From the NCBI GenBank assembly GCA_965153455.1, contig OZ234498.1, positions 1,488,001 through 1,552,000 on the forward strand: a stretch of DNA of 64,000 nucleotides, read 5' to 3'. A model generated the notes under the pieces. The model was given only the letters and a program-made list of their open reading frames with translations, searched no databases and was not told where the DNA came from. Position numbers and translations under genes: made by a program. Shown one piece after another: positions 1 through 13,689 of the stretch (position 1 is the stretch's first letter; each line of letters begins with the position of its first letter). The DNA comes from Sphagnum compactum. Taxonomy: Eukaryota; Bryophyta; Sphagnopsida; Sphagnales.

Positions 1-3000
1 TTATGTGAAAGAATGGATTATTCATGGTACGCACTATACACATTCAAAGTTGTTAACTTAAAATATGTTATATATTTTAACTAAGTTTAGATAAAATAAG
101 TTTCATATCCTATTTTAATTTAACCTAGACAAATTATCATGATTACATTATTTTTTAATCTATAAATTATTTTAAGAATAATTATATATTTCCATTTGTA
201 AATCATTTAATGGATAATCTTTACCAAATGTGAATAGATTTTCGCCACTTAAGTTTTTATGTCATGTGAATAAATAAATTTAGTTGCAAATGGGCATGTC
301 CCATAAGCATATATGATTGCACATTTTAATTGTAAAAACATGTCATAAATGACTATGCCATGTTGGTTGGATGTTAGTTGGATGAAAACTTAATGTTAAT
401 CCCACTTTGATGTGATGGCCATTTTGATGTGTTTAAGAAATTAAACATTATAATAAGTTATATTTAACATTTATAACTAAAAAAATCATTTACAACTAAA
501 AATTAATCAATAACATGTAAGTTTTTTATAATGTGATTTTGCATTTTCATTTAAATGTTTTTTGGACAAAAATGTGTGGCATGCAAATGCATTTTCAAAG
601 TTACATGACGTTTCGGTGGCCTTTAAGATCCTTTCACATTATTTTGCTAAAAGTTTTCCATATTTGATGTGAATCCCCCCCCTTTTAGGTTTTTTGTCCT
701 AACTTTCAATTTTGATTCAAATTTTTTAATAAGGTTTTTGGGTTTAAACTTGTTGAAATGTTTTGGTTTATTGGTTAACCTCACTTTTCATTTTCAAAAG
801 AGGTGTAAGGTTTATTTCCATTTAGGCCATTGACCCAATGACTTATTTTGGGAATGTAACTCATGTGCTTTAATCATTATCTTTTCATTTTTGTAAGATC
901 GTTAATTATTTTTATTGTAGATTATAAAAACATGTAGTTCAAAAATGTTTTTTCTATTTTAAATAAGTTTGAGGATAACGTGAAACCTTTTTTTTGTTTT
1001 ATAATTCAAAGTTGTATGGACCTTTTTTAATAATTTTCGAATAAAAGAATGAATCAATTTTAATAAAACATATTCAAAAGATTACATAATCATAACTTTT
1101 TTATCATCATCTCAAACATGATTTATAATCTTTGTCACATTTGTTTAAAATCATTTAAGGGCAATGTTTTTTGCTTGTCTAGTTTATTTTATCATTTTGT
1201 ATGACCTTTAATATATTTTTCCTAACAGTGCACACAAAGTTGAATTTTCTCATTAAGTGGTTTTAGGTTTAACTCATTACATATGTGGCCATTCCATACA
1301 TTCAATAGGGATATGTTTTTTGTGTTGTTCTCATAAAGGGTAAATGTGTAACTTTTGGTGATGTTAAAATGTTTTTGTTTCCCATTACGAAATATGTTGG
1401 ATTCATTTTTCTTGCAAACATGTTTTAACACCTTCGTCCTTGTTTTAATTTTAATGATGATGCATTTGCATTATGGTATCCATAATTAAGGTTTTCATTT
1501 TGACTAATGTTGTCATTGTTGATCATATTCAAATATTTTTTTGAATCATCATTTTTAAGGGAGTTGTCATAACAAGCTTGACTCAAACAAATGAGAAGTT
1601 TTATTATGATTGACACTTAAGGGGTATGTTTTTGTCTTATTGTGTAAATATTTGGTTGCTTACATTAACAAGTGGATAATTTTGTACATTAATGTGCTAA
1701 TATGGCATGGTCAATAAAAAGCATTGAAATTTTTTTATTGTTAATTTTAAAGGCATTTTATCAATAGACGTTAATGATTGTTTTGCAAAAAACTCAAACT
1801 TCATATATTTTGAAACGAGCTGTTATCATTGATGAAATTTTTTATAGGTTTAACTTTTTTTTGAGAGTCCTTTTTTTTGTCTGATTTGCTTCACATGATT
1901 ATTAAGGGGTTTAAGATTTAAATTTAGAGAGGTGCCTTTTTTTCCTTTTCATTTTTTAATGTTATTTTAAAAAAAACATTGGTCTTTTATTTATGTCCCC
2001 CTTTTTCATTTTATTTTTAAAAATTAATTAATTAAATTTTTAAAAAGATGGGGTTACTTTTGGGTGATTGTAGTTTTTTTTGTTTTTTAATTTTATTTTA
2101 TTTTGGGGCTTGTGGGTTTGCTTAGGGTAGGTGGGTTTCTTAATGGAGACCCTACTTCCTTTAATTTTTAAGCCTTCATTCGTTTCTAGTTTAGGCATGT
2201 GATCGATATGTTTTTTTTCATCTTTCAGAATAGGAGTGGGGTTTAGCGTGACATCCTTTATTTTGAGTGTGGCATTTTGTTTTCGCAACACGGTATGACC
2301 CATCATTGAAAGCATTGTCATATTTTTTTCATTTTGTATTTTGATAATGTCATTCACTCTTTAATCACATTTTTAGTTTGTTTCCCCCCCATGGTAGCTT
2401 GGGTTTGAATTTTGGCATTATAACCCTTTAATGCCTTTTGTTTGGGTCTTTTTCGACTTCGATTATACTTGCACATTCATTTTGTTTTGCATTGAGAGGT
2501 GCAAGTTATTTTTTACCTTCTTTTGAATCAATTTGCTCAAGATTCATTTGATATATTTATTTGACATTTATTCCTATTGTTCCTTTAGTGGTGTTTTATC
2601 CTTCCCCTTCATGGTGGAGTAATTTGGCATAAGGAGATTAAAACATGCCTTCGATGGTTTTATTTGAAAACTTGAAATTTTTTTTAGCTAAATATTTTTT
2701 TTGGGTGCATGTGCTTATGATGATTTTATTTTTGGATTGAGTTTTGTTAACAACATTGCTCTTTGTAATTTTTATTTTATGGTGCTTCGTTCGCATTGAT
2801 TAACAAAGCTAACACACCATAAATCATATCAATTGATTTTTTTTTATCACATAAATTTATTCCATTTCACCCTCCTTTAGTTTTTTGGGGTTAATTAGTA
2901 GTTTGCAATTTGTAATTTATAATGTTAGGAGTTTTTGGGAAGTTTTTGGGGGTTTTGAAAAATGTTTTCATGATGGGGGAAGGATGACTTCTCATGATGT

Positions 3001-4600
3001 TGTGTGGGAGGCCTTTGTGTTTATTATGAGGGATGCCGGATTTTATGTTTATGGAAGAAACTCACATTCTTCCACTGCTAACTTTTGAGTTTGTGTCAAA
3101 AGATTGACATTAAGGTTTTGGTGAATGATGTTTGGATGTCATTTTACATCACTCAATCACATTTGTTTCATGCACAGTTCTATTTCATGAGTTTGCCACT
3201 ACAATTGCAACTTAGGTTGAGGATGACATTTATTACAATCAATATTCAACAAACTAATTTCTCCTTATAAACAAAAATGTCTTTGGGTGTTTGCATTAGT
3301 AGGTAGATTTATTTTTTCATTGATGTGCCAACATGGTATGGAACTTGAAAGGTTTTAGAGGTTTTTTTTGGTTTTGCATTCATTTTACGAGTAGAAGGTG
3401 TTGATGACATTGTAATAAACACATGTAACCTTTATTTTGAAACATGTTGTTACTAAAGGTGAAAGGTTTTTTAAACCAAATGTTCTTTTAAACGTTCCTC
3501 CCTTCTCCTTATCTAATATGTTCCTTGTGATTTGAGAAGGTTTGAGTAATTGATTTGCTCTTGTTCCCTTTGTGATTTACCCTCATTGGTGTTTTTGTTT
3601 AAATTTAAACCTTCCATCTTGTACCTTTCTATCCCCCTTTTTTTGGTGTCTTGTTTTATTGACATCTGGCTAGTTTTCATCATTTTTGGATTGATTTTTT
3701 TTCATAATCATGTTTTGAATTGTTTTCCATATCAAACAAATTATAAAATAAATGATTTCCATAAGTAAAGTTCAACATTTAACATTTTTTTGAAAATCTA
3801 TAAATGTTGAAAACATTTTATATCAATGAAAGCATAAAATACAAGGAAAATATATAATTCACAAATGCTTTAATGAAAACAAAAAAAATCATGATGCACG
3901 ACCCATCAATGCATTAGTTAATTATAATGAATTTAGTAAAAATGTCACATTAGAACACATAACACTCAAAGACTTAAAATTGCCATAACAACATTACCAA
4001 TATTAGGGAGCTTGCAATATTGTCACCACATATCAAAACAAAACACTTTCAAAATATTAACAATTAATAAACATCCATTACCACTTGCTCAACTTTGTTT
4101 CACAAATTTGAAAGTTCAAAAACAAATTGAACATTTAATCATAGATTTTCACCAACCAACTAACAATGTGCCACATGTGCACAACACATGTAACATTATC
4201 ACATGTATGTTTCTGATATCATAATCCTATGAGATATTACTATTTGATAATGTGCAAAACTAACTTCAAAAACCGTTCAATTAAATCAAATCATAACTTT
4301 TAAAACCCTATCCACAAACTTTGTTTTAAGTACAAATTCGACCAATTTGACTAAATACCCTATGTGTTGAAATGACATATCTTTTGATTAAATCAATAGC
4401 ATAAAATGTATTTTTTGATTGCTTGATCAAATATGACATTTAATAAAATAGAAAAAAGGGACACCTTTCACAAAATAAAAGATAAAATTTTAAAATAAAG
4501 AGACATTCAATTGTTCAAAACTATATTTAAATTTTCAATTATTTGCAATTATCTTCAGTGGTCAACTTGATGAATTCTTATTTGATGAATAGTCAAAATG
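1..4600. other. AT-rich intergenic DNA, no gene seen
   Basis: This stretch is dominated by runs of T and A. The open frames are short, of low complexity and show no recognisable domain. Parts of 1600-1870 and 3270-3480 look like diverged copies of one another. I see no RNA gene and no clear transposon end. Confidence 0.6.
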
Positions 4601-6254
4601 ACAACAAAAGTGAACACCCGTTTACCACAATAGGTAGTTAAGAACAGTTACAGAGGTAACTAAGTGGTCGATGTGTCATAAATGCCTGATTTAAAAAATT
4701 GTGCAACAATTTACTTACTAAGTAATATTAAGTAGATGGGTTCTGTACGTACATATGACATATCCAACAAAATAAGTGATGATGCCATCCTTGAATCGCC
4801 ACTAACTTCCCATCTTCAACATCATAGTTCATGGTGTATTAAGAGATATGAAAAGTAGAGTGAATTATGCTTACCACATGACAAACTTCAGTCATATATC
4901 TTCAATAGAACATTTAATCAGTTGATTACTGCAAACAGCTGAAGTGTTGTTGTGCAGTCTCCAAATAGACCTGGCTCAAGTCCATGGGTAGATTCTTGAA
5001 ATCTGTTGTACAGATACCAAATATCTTATCAATCACCGATCACTTGAATAAATCTGGAAGTACATCTAGTAGTTTACAGAAGGACAAGATCCAATCCAGC
5101 ACCCAGGATATTGACATCCAAAATAAGGGATTTCACTGTTGATCTTGCTATTTGGATCCTCTCTTCTCCTTGGCCATCAAATTTGATGGCCACCAGAAAG
5201 AGCCTCCAAAATGAACATTGCAGTCATCCATATCCATTCATTTCTAGGAAAGTGGACCCACAGAAGAGAACTCTACAATGACAATGTTGTGTGAGGAATC
5301 TGAGTTTTCTCATGCGCTGATCCTGGCTGAAAGAATATTTAACAGAATAAAGTGTCCCAAAAAAAAAAACTCTTTCAAGTTCCAAAATGCAGATATATTA
5401 ACCCTCTTCAAGGTTACCTATATCAGGTCATAATAATGTAGTGATACAATTGGTTGCTTATAAGGCAATAAATGGATGGCACCATCAAGTCACAGAAGGG
5501 CCATAGTCATATGACCTGATCAACAACTTTAGGACACTTTCTAACTTCATCATCCCAATAACCTTCCCTGTCCAGCCCTGAAACACCTGACAGTCTATAA
5601 GAGGACTTTAGGACACTTTATATATCTTCACCATAACAATATGTGCTCAGACAGAGTCTCTGTCAGCATTGGTAGTCATGGCCCTACCAGTCGTCTCTTG
5701 ACTGCTAAACCAATGTGTGATCCATTCGACTGCAAAAACTTTTCATCCGAACACCAATAGAACCCTGATAAAGAGTCAAACAAGGTACGAACCATGTGTC
5801 TGGCATTTGCTTCACAGAACCAGCATTAAAAGTCCCTGCAGCAATCACCAACTTCAAGCTCTGCACCACTCACCAACCACCCACTCCAAAGGTAGCAAGT
5901 GCCCTCTCTTTCTCTCCTCCTCATCATCTGTTCTGTGTAGCTTTTCTGTTTCAAACACAACTAACTTCAGAAACATGCATACAAAAACAAATGTCTCAAG
6001 AGGACTAATTTGCACATCACAAAGTGCAAGAATTGAACAAAGAGTGAATGAATAAGGAGCAAGCAACCAGATGGAATGGACAAAGGTGTTGAAGAAGCCC
6101 ATGGTGCAATCAGTTGTGTTCAGAGAAAACTGCTCAATAATCTGAATTGCAAACCTGCTGAAAACTGCAAAAGATGATGCACAAATTGGGTGACATTGGT
6201 GCAATGTGCCCCTTACTAGCATATGCCCTTCTGATATAGCCCTTGCCACTCTCT
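4601..6254. other. 3' flank / probable 3' UTR of the ArfGAP gene
   Basis: Base composition changes from AT-rich to balanced at about 4.6 kb and continues into the ArfGAP gene. The part next to the stop codon at 6255 is likely 3' UTR on the minus strand, but no poly(A) site could be fixed. Open frames on both strands here (5717-6055 plus, 5854-6276 minus) have no recognisable domain. A 22-bp perfect palindrome lies at 5171-5192. Confidence 0.4.
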
Positions 6255-8857
6255 TCACTTGAAACCACCATCCCATGAGGAGTCATTCCAGCCATCAGCA
6301 TCTGCCTTGCTGGCATGAGATGACCCAAACTGATTGTTATGATGGTCATCATCCTTGCTATCATCCCAACCTTTCCATGAGTCACCACCAGCCTTCATGC
6401 TGCTGCTCACACCATTGCTATCTTTGCCATTTTTTGCATCCCACTCATGCCAGTTATCATGGCTATTGCTGGAAGAATCCCAACTGCTCCCACCATTGAG
6501 CTCTTCATACCCACTGTTGGAGTGAAGGGAACCATAACGAGAAGTAGAACTGGTCTGAACTCCATCCTTGGTGTAGGCATCAATTTGTTGTGAGGCCATG
6601 GCCATCACTCCCCGCATTATGCCCCATGTCTTCTGTCCTAACTCTGTGGTTTTAGCTGCCACTACAGAAACTGTTTCATTTACCTTTTGATCATATCCTC
6701 CATCACGCACCTGCCACAGCCACCAGGCCACCATGCCAGAAACATTACAAACAGCAAATCATTACTGAACCACCACCAAAGCAAAATGAAACACCCACCA
6801 GTAGACAGGGCTCAGCAAGTACCCAAGAGTAATAAAATAAACACTTCTCTGTGCCACAACATGGCACAAAACTGCACAAAAGCACATTTCCAAACTATTG
6901 AAAAAGAGGTCATTCTCATAAGTTCACCTGTAAATGTTGGTTCACATACACCTCCCAGCTTGGGAGCAGGCAGATAAGGCATGAGGGTATGCTACATTTT
7001 GCCTATCAGAGACTAGGCTGCAGCAACCTGTGTCTCCAGAGACTTATACATAGAAGTGGCAAATCCTTACTGTGCAACATGGTGACAATGACTGAGGAAA
7101 GAGCATCAAACATGTATGCCCAATATGTTTCATAGCAAGATGCAATATCTCTCAAAGGTTACACACTAGCATGTCATTGATTGCAAGAGTATTCAGTTCA
7201 TATTTTTGTTTGTTCAACTCAAAACACTACTAATTGAAGGAGTTACAGCACTAAGGGACCTTGACAAGAAGCTGTTCCTGGATTACTGGAAACAAACAAC
7301 TTGGAATTGACTTGCCTGATTCCTCTAAGAACGTATTGTCAACTCAAAAAGCTTTCACTCCCCCACAAGCATTGTTCCATGTCAACAGGCATGCATTGAG
7401 GAACACATGAGATAAATACCTTGGCTGTTAAATCTTTGGTGCTTGATTGTACAACTGATGCTGCATTTTGAGCAGCTGATGCAGCTACCACTGATAATCG
7501 ATTCAGACCCTGCCAATGATTCTCACAGTCAGTCAGCTACCAGCCTACGTCCCAAGCATGCTATATCATTACCCTAAAAAGCACACCACAAAAACTGGTC
7601 ATCAGATTGCTGCTCTAAAATACTTCACACAGTTGCAAGGAGTAGAAAATTACAAAACCACAGTTAAAACTAGCATAACTGGATAGCATTGCACTTGAAG
7701 GAATTCTTGCACAAATGCATGCAAGAGCTTTTTGCATTGTGTGCCAAATACCCCCATTTCCCTCTAATGGAAAACAAAAGACGGCATACAAGCTGGCAGG
7801 TCAGGAGAAGAGACTACCAACCTTAACAACAGAAGAGAGACAGAATGAAGTTTCGACAGAGGATTATCTCAAGGGCAATTTTGTGCTCCAGAAGATTGCA
7901 AGCGACAATGTGTGGAGCTATAAAATTAGAACATCCCTGAGACGATTTGATGAGCAGAAGAAGCAAAGAGAACAACAACGGGGCGCATGTTCAGAACAAC
8001 CATACCTGAGAAACAACCGACACTGTATCCTTCAATACATCGCCCCCGACTCCAACCGTAGGCCCTCTGCTGCTCGGGGGAGGTCGACTGCCTCCGGATC
8101 CAAACCCTACGTATTTCCCTCCTTGCGATGGCGGCAAGCCATCCGGTCGAGAGGCATTCTCCGCCTGTTTTCTGGCGAAGAAAGCATCTTTCCCCGCGGC
8201 CGAAGCTTCTAGCTGCGATCGCGTGTAAAGATCCCCGGAAGAAGACGACTTAGGCGGAGCACCAGCACCAGCACCACTACCATAGCCACTACTGTCTCCA
8301 ATCCCACCGGTGGATCCATGGCGCCGCATACTGCTTCTCTCGGTATGCTCCACGTCCCAGTCGTCCCATCCATTGCTCACAGATCTCTCTCTTCCTTCTC
8401 CTCCTCCAGATCTGCCACTCCCTATTCCCCCACTTTCTTTGCTGCTAACTCCAATGGCCTTCGTCTCCTTCACCACAGGAGGAGCGATCCAGGGGCGTCC
8501 TTCAGCCAACGTTTGGATCCTCTCCCGGTACACAGCCGCACCTTTACTGTTGTACTTGGTCACGATGTCAGTCTCCTTGGCAATACCGTACTGCAACAGA
8601 AAGCTATTCAAAGCCTGATTACCTCCGACTTCCATTTTCTTCAGCTGCACGTCGGACCAAGAATCCATTGTCACTGATCTCACGAAACTGATGTGCACGC
8701 CCAACCCTCGGTGCAGGCCCGAACACTCCAAGCAGATGAAAACGCCGTATGTCACAGACGCCCATTGCGGATTCTTCTGGGCACAGTCCACACAAGTCTT
8801 GTTGGTTCCTTGCGCTTGTATTGCACGGAGCTTCGCCCCCGCGATCGACGACGCCAT
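6255..8857 (-). CDS. AGD6/7: ArfGAP domain protein, AGD6/AGD7 type (3 exons, 465 aa)
   Basis: This gene encodes a GTPase-activating protein for Arf small GTPases, which act in vesicle budding at the Golgi. Exons are 8857-8006 (284 aa), 7509-7420 (30 aa) and 6710-6255 (151 aa plus TGA). Both introns are phase 0 with GT...AG ends (donors GTATGG and GTATTT, acceptors GGCAG). The N-terminal ArfGAP zinc finger has Cys22, Cys25, Cys42 and Cys45 (C-x2-C-x16-C-x2-C). It is followed by SGLHRGLG, in which Arg50 is the expected arginine finger. Mid-protein segments ([10 protein letters not shown]-like, then [14 protein letters not shown]) and the C-terminal block ([20 protein letters not shown]) match Arabidopsis AGD6/AGD7 in order, and total length is close to theirs. 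The tail is rich in S, G, D and W. The start at 8857 matches the family N-terminus, although the frame stays open upstream to an ATG at 9055. Family assignment is confident; which paralogue it corresponds to is not. Confidence 0.95.
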
Positions 8858-9060
8858 GAATCTAAGGCTTCCCAGAAACTCGTCCGCTACACAAAGGAAA
8901 CCACCACGACCACTACCACGACCACAGCAGCAGCCAGCAGCAAGCAAGCAAGCAAGCAGCCTGCCTGCAGCGGGAGCTCCACCCCAGGAGATGGTGACGG
9001 TCGGCAGAGGGAATCGATCCTGGGACCAGTTCGTCTCTTGAGGGAAGCTCATCACTCAGC
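8858..9060 (-). promoter_or_regulatory. 5' leader of ArfGAP gene with CTGC/GCTT repeat
   Basis: The sequence just upstream of the ArfGAP ATG is GC-rich. It contains a short simple repeat at about 8933-8970 (CAG units followed by four CAAG units on the plus strand). It is read as transcribed leader because composition falls to AT-rich at about 9.1 kb. It stays open in the ArfGAP frame back to tandem ATGs at 9055 and 9052. No TATA box was identified with confidence. Confidence 0.4.
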
Positions 9061-12000
9061 AATAATGCAGGTAGCTAATACTTAGGAAATACCGTATAAT
9101 GTACCAACAAAAATTTTACATTAAATTATTCCAAAATTCTGAGGGAGTCACACTCAGAAGTTAGAACAGTGTCTTTTTTTTTTCTTTTTTTTCTTTCTTT
9201 CTTTTTTCCAGTTTTGTGAAAATTTTGTGATGTTGCTCAAGTCACAATCATCTATAAGTATATTTAGTCAAATTGGGCCATATTCAAAACTTGAAAGTAG
9301 AAAATCTTAAACTGCTTTCATATTGAAGGCAATTGTGGCAATTTTCTGGTGATTAAAAAAAGGGAATTTATGACAGAATATTCCTCTCTTTTTTTCCAAA
9401 ATGACCCAAAAAAAAAAGTCCAAAAAATCACTAAGTAACTAACCGCCGGAAATAGCTGAGGCACTGGACGTGGAAAGTATTTTCATTAACTGATCACATT
9501 AAGCTCATTACAATAACCTACTCTTCAGAAGTCCGAGAGCTACAGCCGAACTCTCCAATTGATGGAAGAGAAGTCATGCAACCCTTTTCTCCATGAATGA
9601 AAATTCATATTCAACATCTTGTCCAGATCATTGCATGCACCAGAAAGCAAGGGCAAGAGTTGACACTTGGTGAATGTCTAATGAAGACAAATCACAAGCT
9701 CAAGAACGTTTGGTCATTAGAGTTATCCGTAAAGTAAGAAAAATACAGCATGAAGCTCAGTTTGCCACCAAACTTGATGGTTTTTTTACCATCCACCCTT
9801 GTTGAATGCTAATGTACTTTTTTGCAGGTTTTTTCTGAACCTCACCCTGTGTATGACCAAACTGAGGGTTCTGGTCCTTTTTCCTGAGCGCCTCCACTGC
9901 TGCTACATATATTTTCACTGCTCCTAATTGTACAAGTAGTATAATTAGTCTCAAACCTTGTACAGTAAATGCTGAGTATCAGCGCTTCATACTGAGTTGC
10001 AGCATTTCATACTGAGATTTATTAAAATGTCTTTACTTTTGCGGATACCACTGAACGAGGGAATAGGGCTTGAAAGGAGGGTCAAAGACAGGGTGAAGAC
10101 AGGGTTATTTTACAGATAACTCTAATAAGTCATGTCCAAATTTCACAATTCCTAGGTGAAATATGGCAACTCCGAGGCTACAAAAAAGGTGAAAAGTTTG
10201 AGAATTACACAAACAAGGGCATCTCCACTCACACCCCCAGTATATCAGGGGCCTCTACCAATGCTTCTCATATCAAACATAGAGTGTCAATAATTTTTTC
10301 ATTTTTACTGATAAACATGAAAAGTTAGACAGTACAAATTGCAAGACTAATTAATTGCCACCAGATGGATCAGTCATTATGATTGGCCAATCAAAAGTAG
10401 TCATTTTCTTTTAATGGCATTTTTGAAATCATTGTATTTGGTGCATATTTATAGGTGAGGTATACATTCTTTTTTGAAATAATTTCTTTGGAAAATCTAT
10501 ATGGAAAATTAGGCAGAAGTAGTTGAATTTTAGCTTTAAAAAAATCAAAAAAATTCCCATTTATGACAAAATTTGTAGGGGAAAAACACTCAAGAGTTAG
10601 GACTGAGTTTTAAAACTGCAGTTTGTCGGAAAATTCTATAAAGGCCATTGTACTGTTGGCATTGAAGATGCCCTAAAACTTGCTAAAGTTGAGGCGCCAA
10701 TTATACCTTTACAATAACTTATACTTTTGCCTTTCTTTGGCCTTCCTTTTTTTTCTTTTTTGTCTCCCCTGTGATGGTTCCAGCCATTGATCTTTTATTC
10801 TACTTTTTATTCCTCTGTTCTTTTATCATAACTTACCCACCAATTTGAGTCTCATTTGCTCTTGTGGGGACTCATGCATGTTGTAGTCTTCTGCCGGCTC
10901 TACCCTCTCTCAAGGAGAAACTGTAGATTCCATGTGGGTAGTTTTCATTTGGTCCCCTGTTTTGAGGGGATGTTCATCCGGTGTTGCTATGAGCTGTGAG
11001 TTCATTTTGTAGAAACTTCATGGAAAGTATCCTATTTTTTCAGTGTGAACCAGTGTGGGGTGGGTATGAGGCCTGGCATCAAATACCCGTTGGGTTTTTG
11101 ATCGGGTGTACATGTACATAATATCAAAGGTCAAATCGGTAGAGATCTAGGACCTGCCTCCTACTCAGGGTTTTCAATTTTTGTAGACTTATCCTTGCCC
11201 TTGGCATAGACCCATTGTTAATAACCATCATCACCATTGATTCATTGCAAATAATGTGTGAAGATGTTTGATAAAGCATTGGGTTAAATATCCTTTTCAT
11301 ACCCAAAGGGATGGGTGTTCAATTTAGGGTTTAGGAAATAAGAATTGAGAAATGGTCGAAGGTTTGTACACTTGAGAGGGCTAGAGCTTGTAGCCTTTTA
11401 CCATTTCTTTGAATGCGGTTATCTATAATTGAGCACCATTGTCACATCAATGGAGCAATGTTTTGATGGCTAAGTAATGATAGGAGATTGCTGGAGGCTA
11501 TGCAAATTGCAAACAACTTTAGAGCTAAAGAAGATGAGTAGTTTGAAAATCCTCACTTGTTTTGCATTTTGTTGAAGATTGGTAAAACAATTTTTTGTTC
11601 TTACACTTTGATTTATGTGTCGATTTTGTGTACTTTGTTTTCTTTTCTCAAGCTTTCAAGGTTGTTTCATCATATTGTCATTTCAAGTTCTCAATCAACT
11701 TGCTAAAAGTTTTTACTTTCAAAGTGCTATGTTTGTTTGTTAAGGTTGTCAAAGGCTTTGTTGAAAGCTTTTATATTCAAGGTGTTTTATTTGTCTATCC
11801 AAGTTGTGGACAACTTCCATTACAACAAATCATGATTTTTTAGAAGGTTCAAGTTGATTGACTAGTTTTTTTTTATGAGTGCACATGTACATTTGATTAA
11901 AGGGTTAGGGTTTGAGTGACATGTGTATTTTTTGACTAATCAATTTGACTAAAGTGACCAATTTGACTATTAATCAAATTTGACATTTAATTAAGTTTTT

Positions 12001-12222
12001 AAAAAATGATTACTTTAGTCAAAATGATTGATGATTTTTTAGTCAAATGAAACATCTAGTTAAATTTAACAAAAACAAATAGCATTTCTAGTCAAGATGA
12101 TCAATGGTTTTCCAATCAAATGCAACATCTAATCAAATTGAACAAAAATAAATGACACCCCTAGTCAAAATGACTAATAATATTTTAGTCAAATGGGATG
12201 TCTTATGTAAACTAACACGTTA
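9061..12222. other. AT-rich intergenic DNA
   Basis: No coding frame of note is present. The interval contains one copy of a dispersed repeat (9187-9395). At 11.93-12.2 kb there is a run of TTTGACTA/TAGTCAAA motifs in both orientations, which may be subterminal repeats of a DNA transposon. Confidence 0.5.
9187..9395 (+). repeat. Dispersed repeat, copy A (inverted partner at 28055-28256)
   Basis: The reverse complement of 28055-28256 lines up with this interval over about 200 bp. Shared blocks include ATGTTGCTCAAGT, AAGTATATTTAG, GAAAGTAGAAAAT, GGCAATTGTGGCAATTTT and GACAGAATATTC. The two copies are clearly diverged but collinear. I do not recognise the family, and no terminal repeats were fixed. 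Confidence 0.6.
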
Positions 12223-12451
12223 GGCTAAATAGGTAGGTAGATAAGTAAGTAGGTGGGTAACGTAAGGTTACAAAACCTAGGTTATTCAATTAACTTCCAT
12301 CCTACAACCTAGTACTTACATCCTACTTGCTACCACATGCATATTTACCTCATATTTCTTATGTCCTATATATATATATATATATATATATATGACACCT
12401 TACCTACCTCCAACCTACCTACTTATAATTGTACATTGCCCACCTACCAAA
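12223..12451. repeat. Inverted GGTA / TACC repeat cluster around a (TA)n tract
   Basis: Repeated GGTAGGTAG-type units at 12223-12270 face CTACCTACC-type units at 12395-12451. The two could pair as a long imperfect hairpin, with a (TA)n tract at 12367-12393 between them. Confidence 0.6.
12367..12393. repeat. (TA)n microsatellite
   Basis: About 13 uninterrupted TA dinucleotides. Confidence 0.95.
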
Positions 12452-13226
12452 CATTTTACAACTAGGTGAAAGCATATTAAAGTGGACCAAAATCGACATA
12501 TCAAAGTCCCTTTTGAAAGTCCATTTCTAATGTATTTGAAATTGGCTTAAAAATTTTCTACCAATGTTATCCATAATAAATCACTTTTATAAATGATTAT
12601 AGTTATTAATTATAAGTTACATTAAATAATTATTCTTACAACATAGGTTTTTATAATACATAATTCATATTCTTACACTAAAAGAAATGAATTACTGTAA
12701 TTAATGTTACATTATTTTAAAATCATTGTAATTACTTCAGATAAAAATTAATCATAGTGTATACATAATTATTTTTTAATTGAACATAATTATTATAAGG
12801 ATTGTAATTTCATGAATTATTATAAACTAATTTAATTTTTTATTTGTTTAATTCTGTAATTACTTGTCTATGATAAATATTTTTACTTTTATGTTACTGT
12901 AATTATAAAAATTAATGATATGTTTAGTAGATTATTATATTTATAGTTAATAATTACCAATAGAAAAAAAACATTTACTTGACCAATAAATTTTTTTACA
13001 ATAATAAATGTAATTATATAGTAATTAATGTGATAATTTCATATTACTTTTTCTTATAAATCATGTAGCAATTTATTTTTTAATAAAAATTGTTATTTCA
13101 TTATTTATAATTTGAATTTAAAAAATAGCTAGTTTTTAAATTACAGTAATTATATTATTTTAAAATTAATTATATTATTCATAATTCGACCATATTTTAA
13201 AAATTAATAAAATATTTTGAAGTATG

Positions 13227-13250
13227 TTATTTATTTATTTATTTATTTAT
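13227..13250. repeat. (TTTA)n microsatellite
   Basis: Six TTAT/TTTA units in a row. Confidence 0.9.
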
Positions 13251-13689
13251 GAATTATATAATGACAAGTTGTGAATAACTAGATTATTAGTTAGTTAAAT
13301 ATTAAGAAGTTATTATTTATTTAAGTTTTTGATAATGAATTCTTAATATTTGTAGTGTATAGTTTATATTTTAAATATATGTTAAATTAATTATTATTAA
13401 TTAAATGATTATTTAATTATCTAATGAACCATGTATGTAAATTGCTTATAAATATGAAAATCAAGAAGAAAATGCATGAGGAAAGTTTTGGAGTTGCAAT
13501 TTAGTTTATGAAGAAGTTGCAACTTCAAAATTTATTCCATATTGTTTGTTTTCCATTCCTATTTTGAACATCATATAAATAAGGGGTGTGGTTATCCAAT
13601 TTCACATTAAAAAATTTGTGCACATGGGATGAGCCAACCAAAAGGCTTAACTTGAAACAAAAAAATAAATTATGCACAATTTTAAACTA

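Noticed and set aside
2040-2357. Lys-rich minus-strand frame
   Set aside because: The translation reflects T-rich plus-strand DNA. There is no domain, and composition equals background.
5854-6276. Minus-strand frame of 140 codons overlapping the ArfGAP stop
   Set aside because: It is in a different frame from the ArfGAP last exon, falls in the probable 3' UTR, and shows no domain.
7715-8212. Plus-strand open frame of 165 codons
   Set aside because: It overlaps ArfGAP intron 1 and exon 1 in antisense and has no recognisable domain.
8310-9085. Several plus-strand open frames of 102-130 codons
   Set aside because: They lie antisense to ArfGAP exon 1 and its leader, and are open only because that sequence is GC-rich and coding on the other strand.
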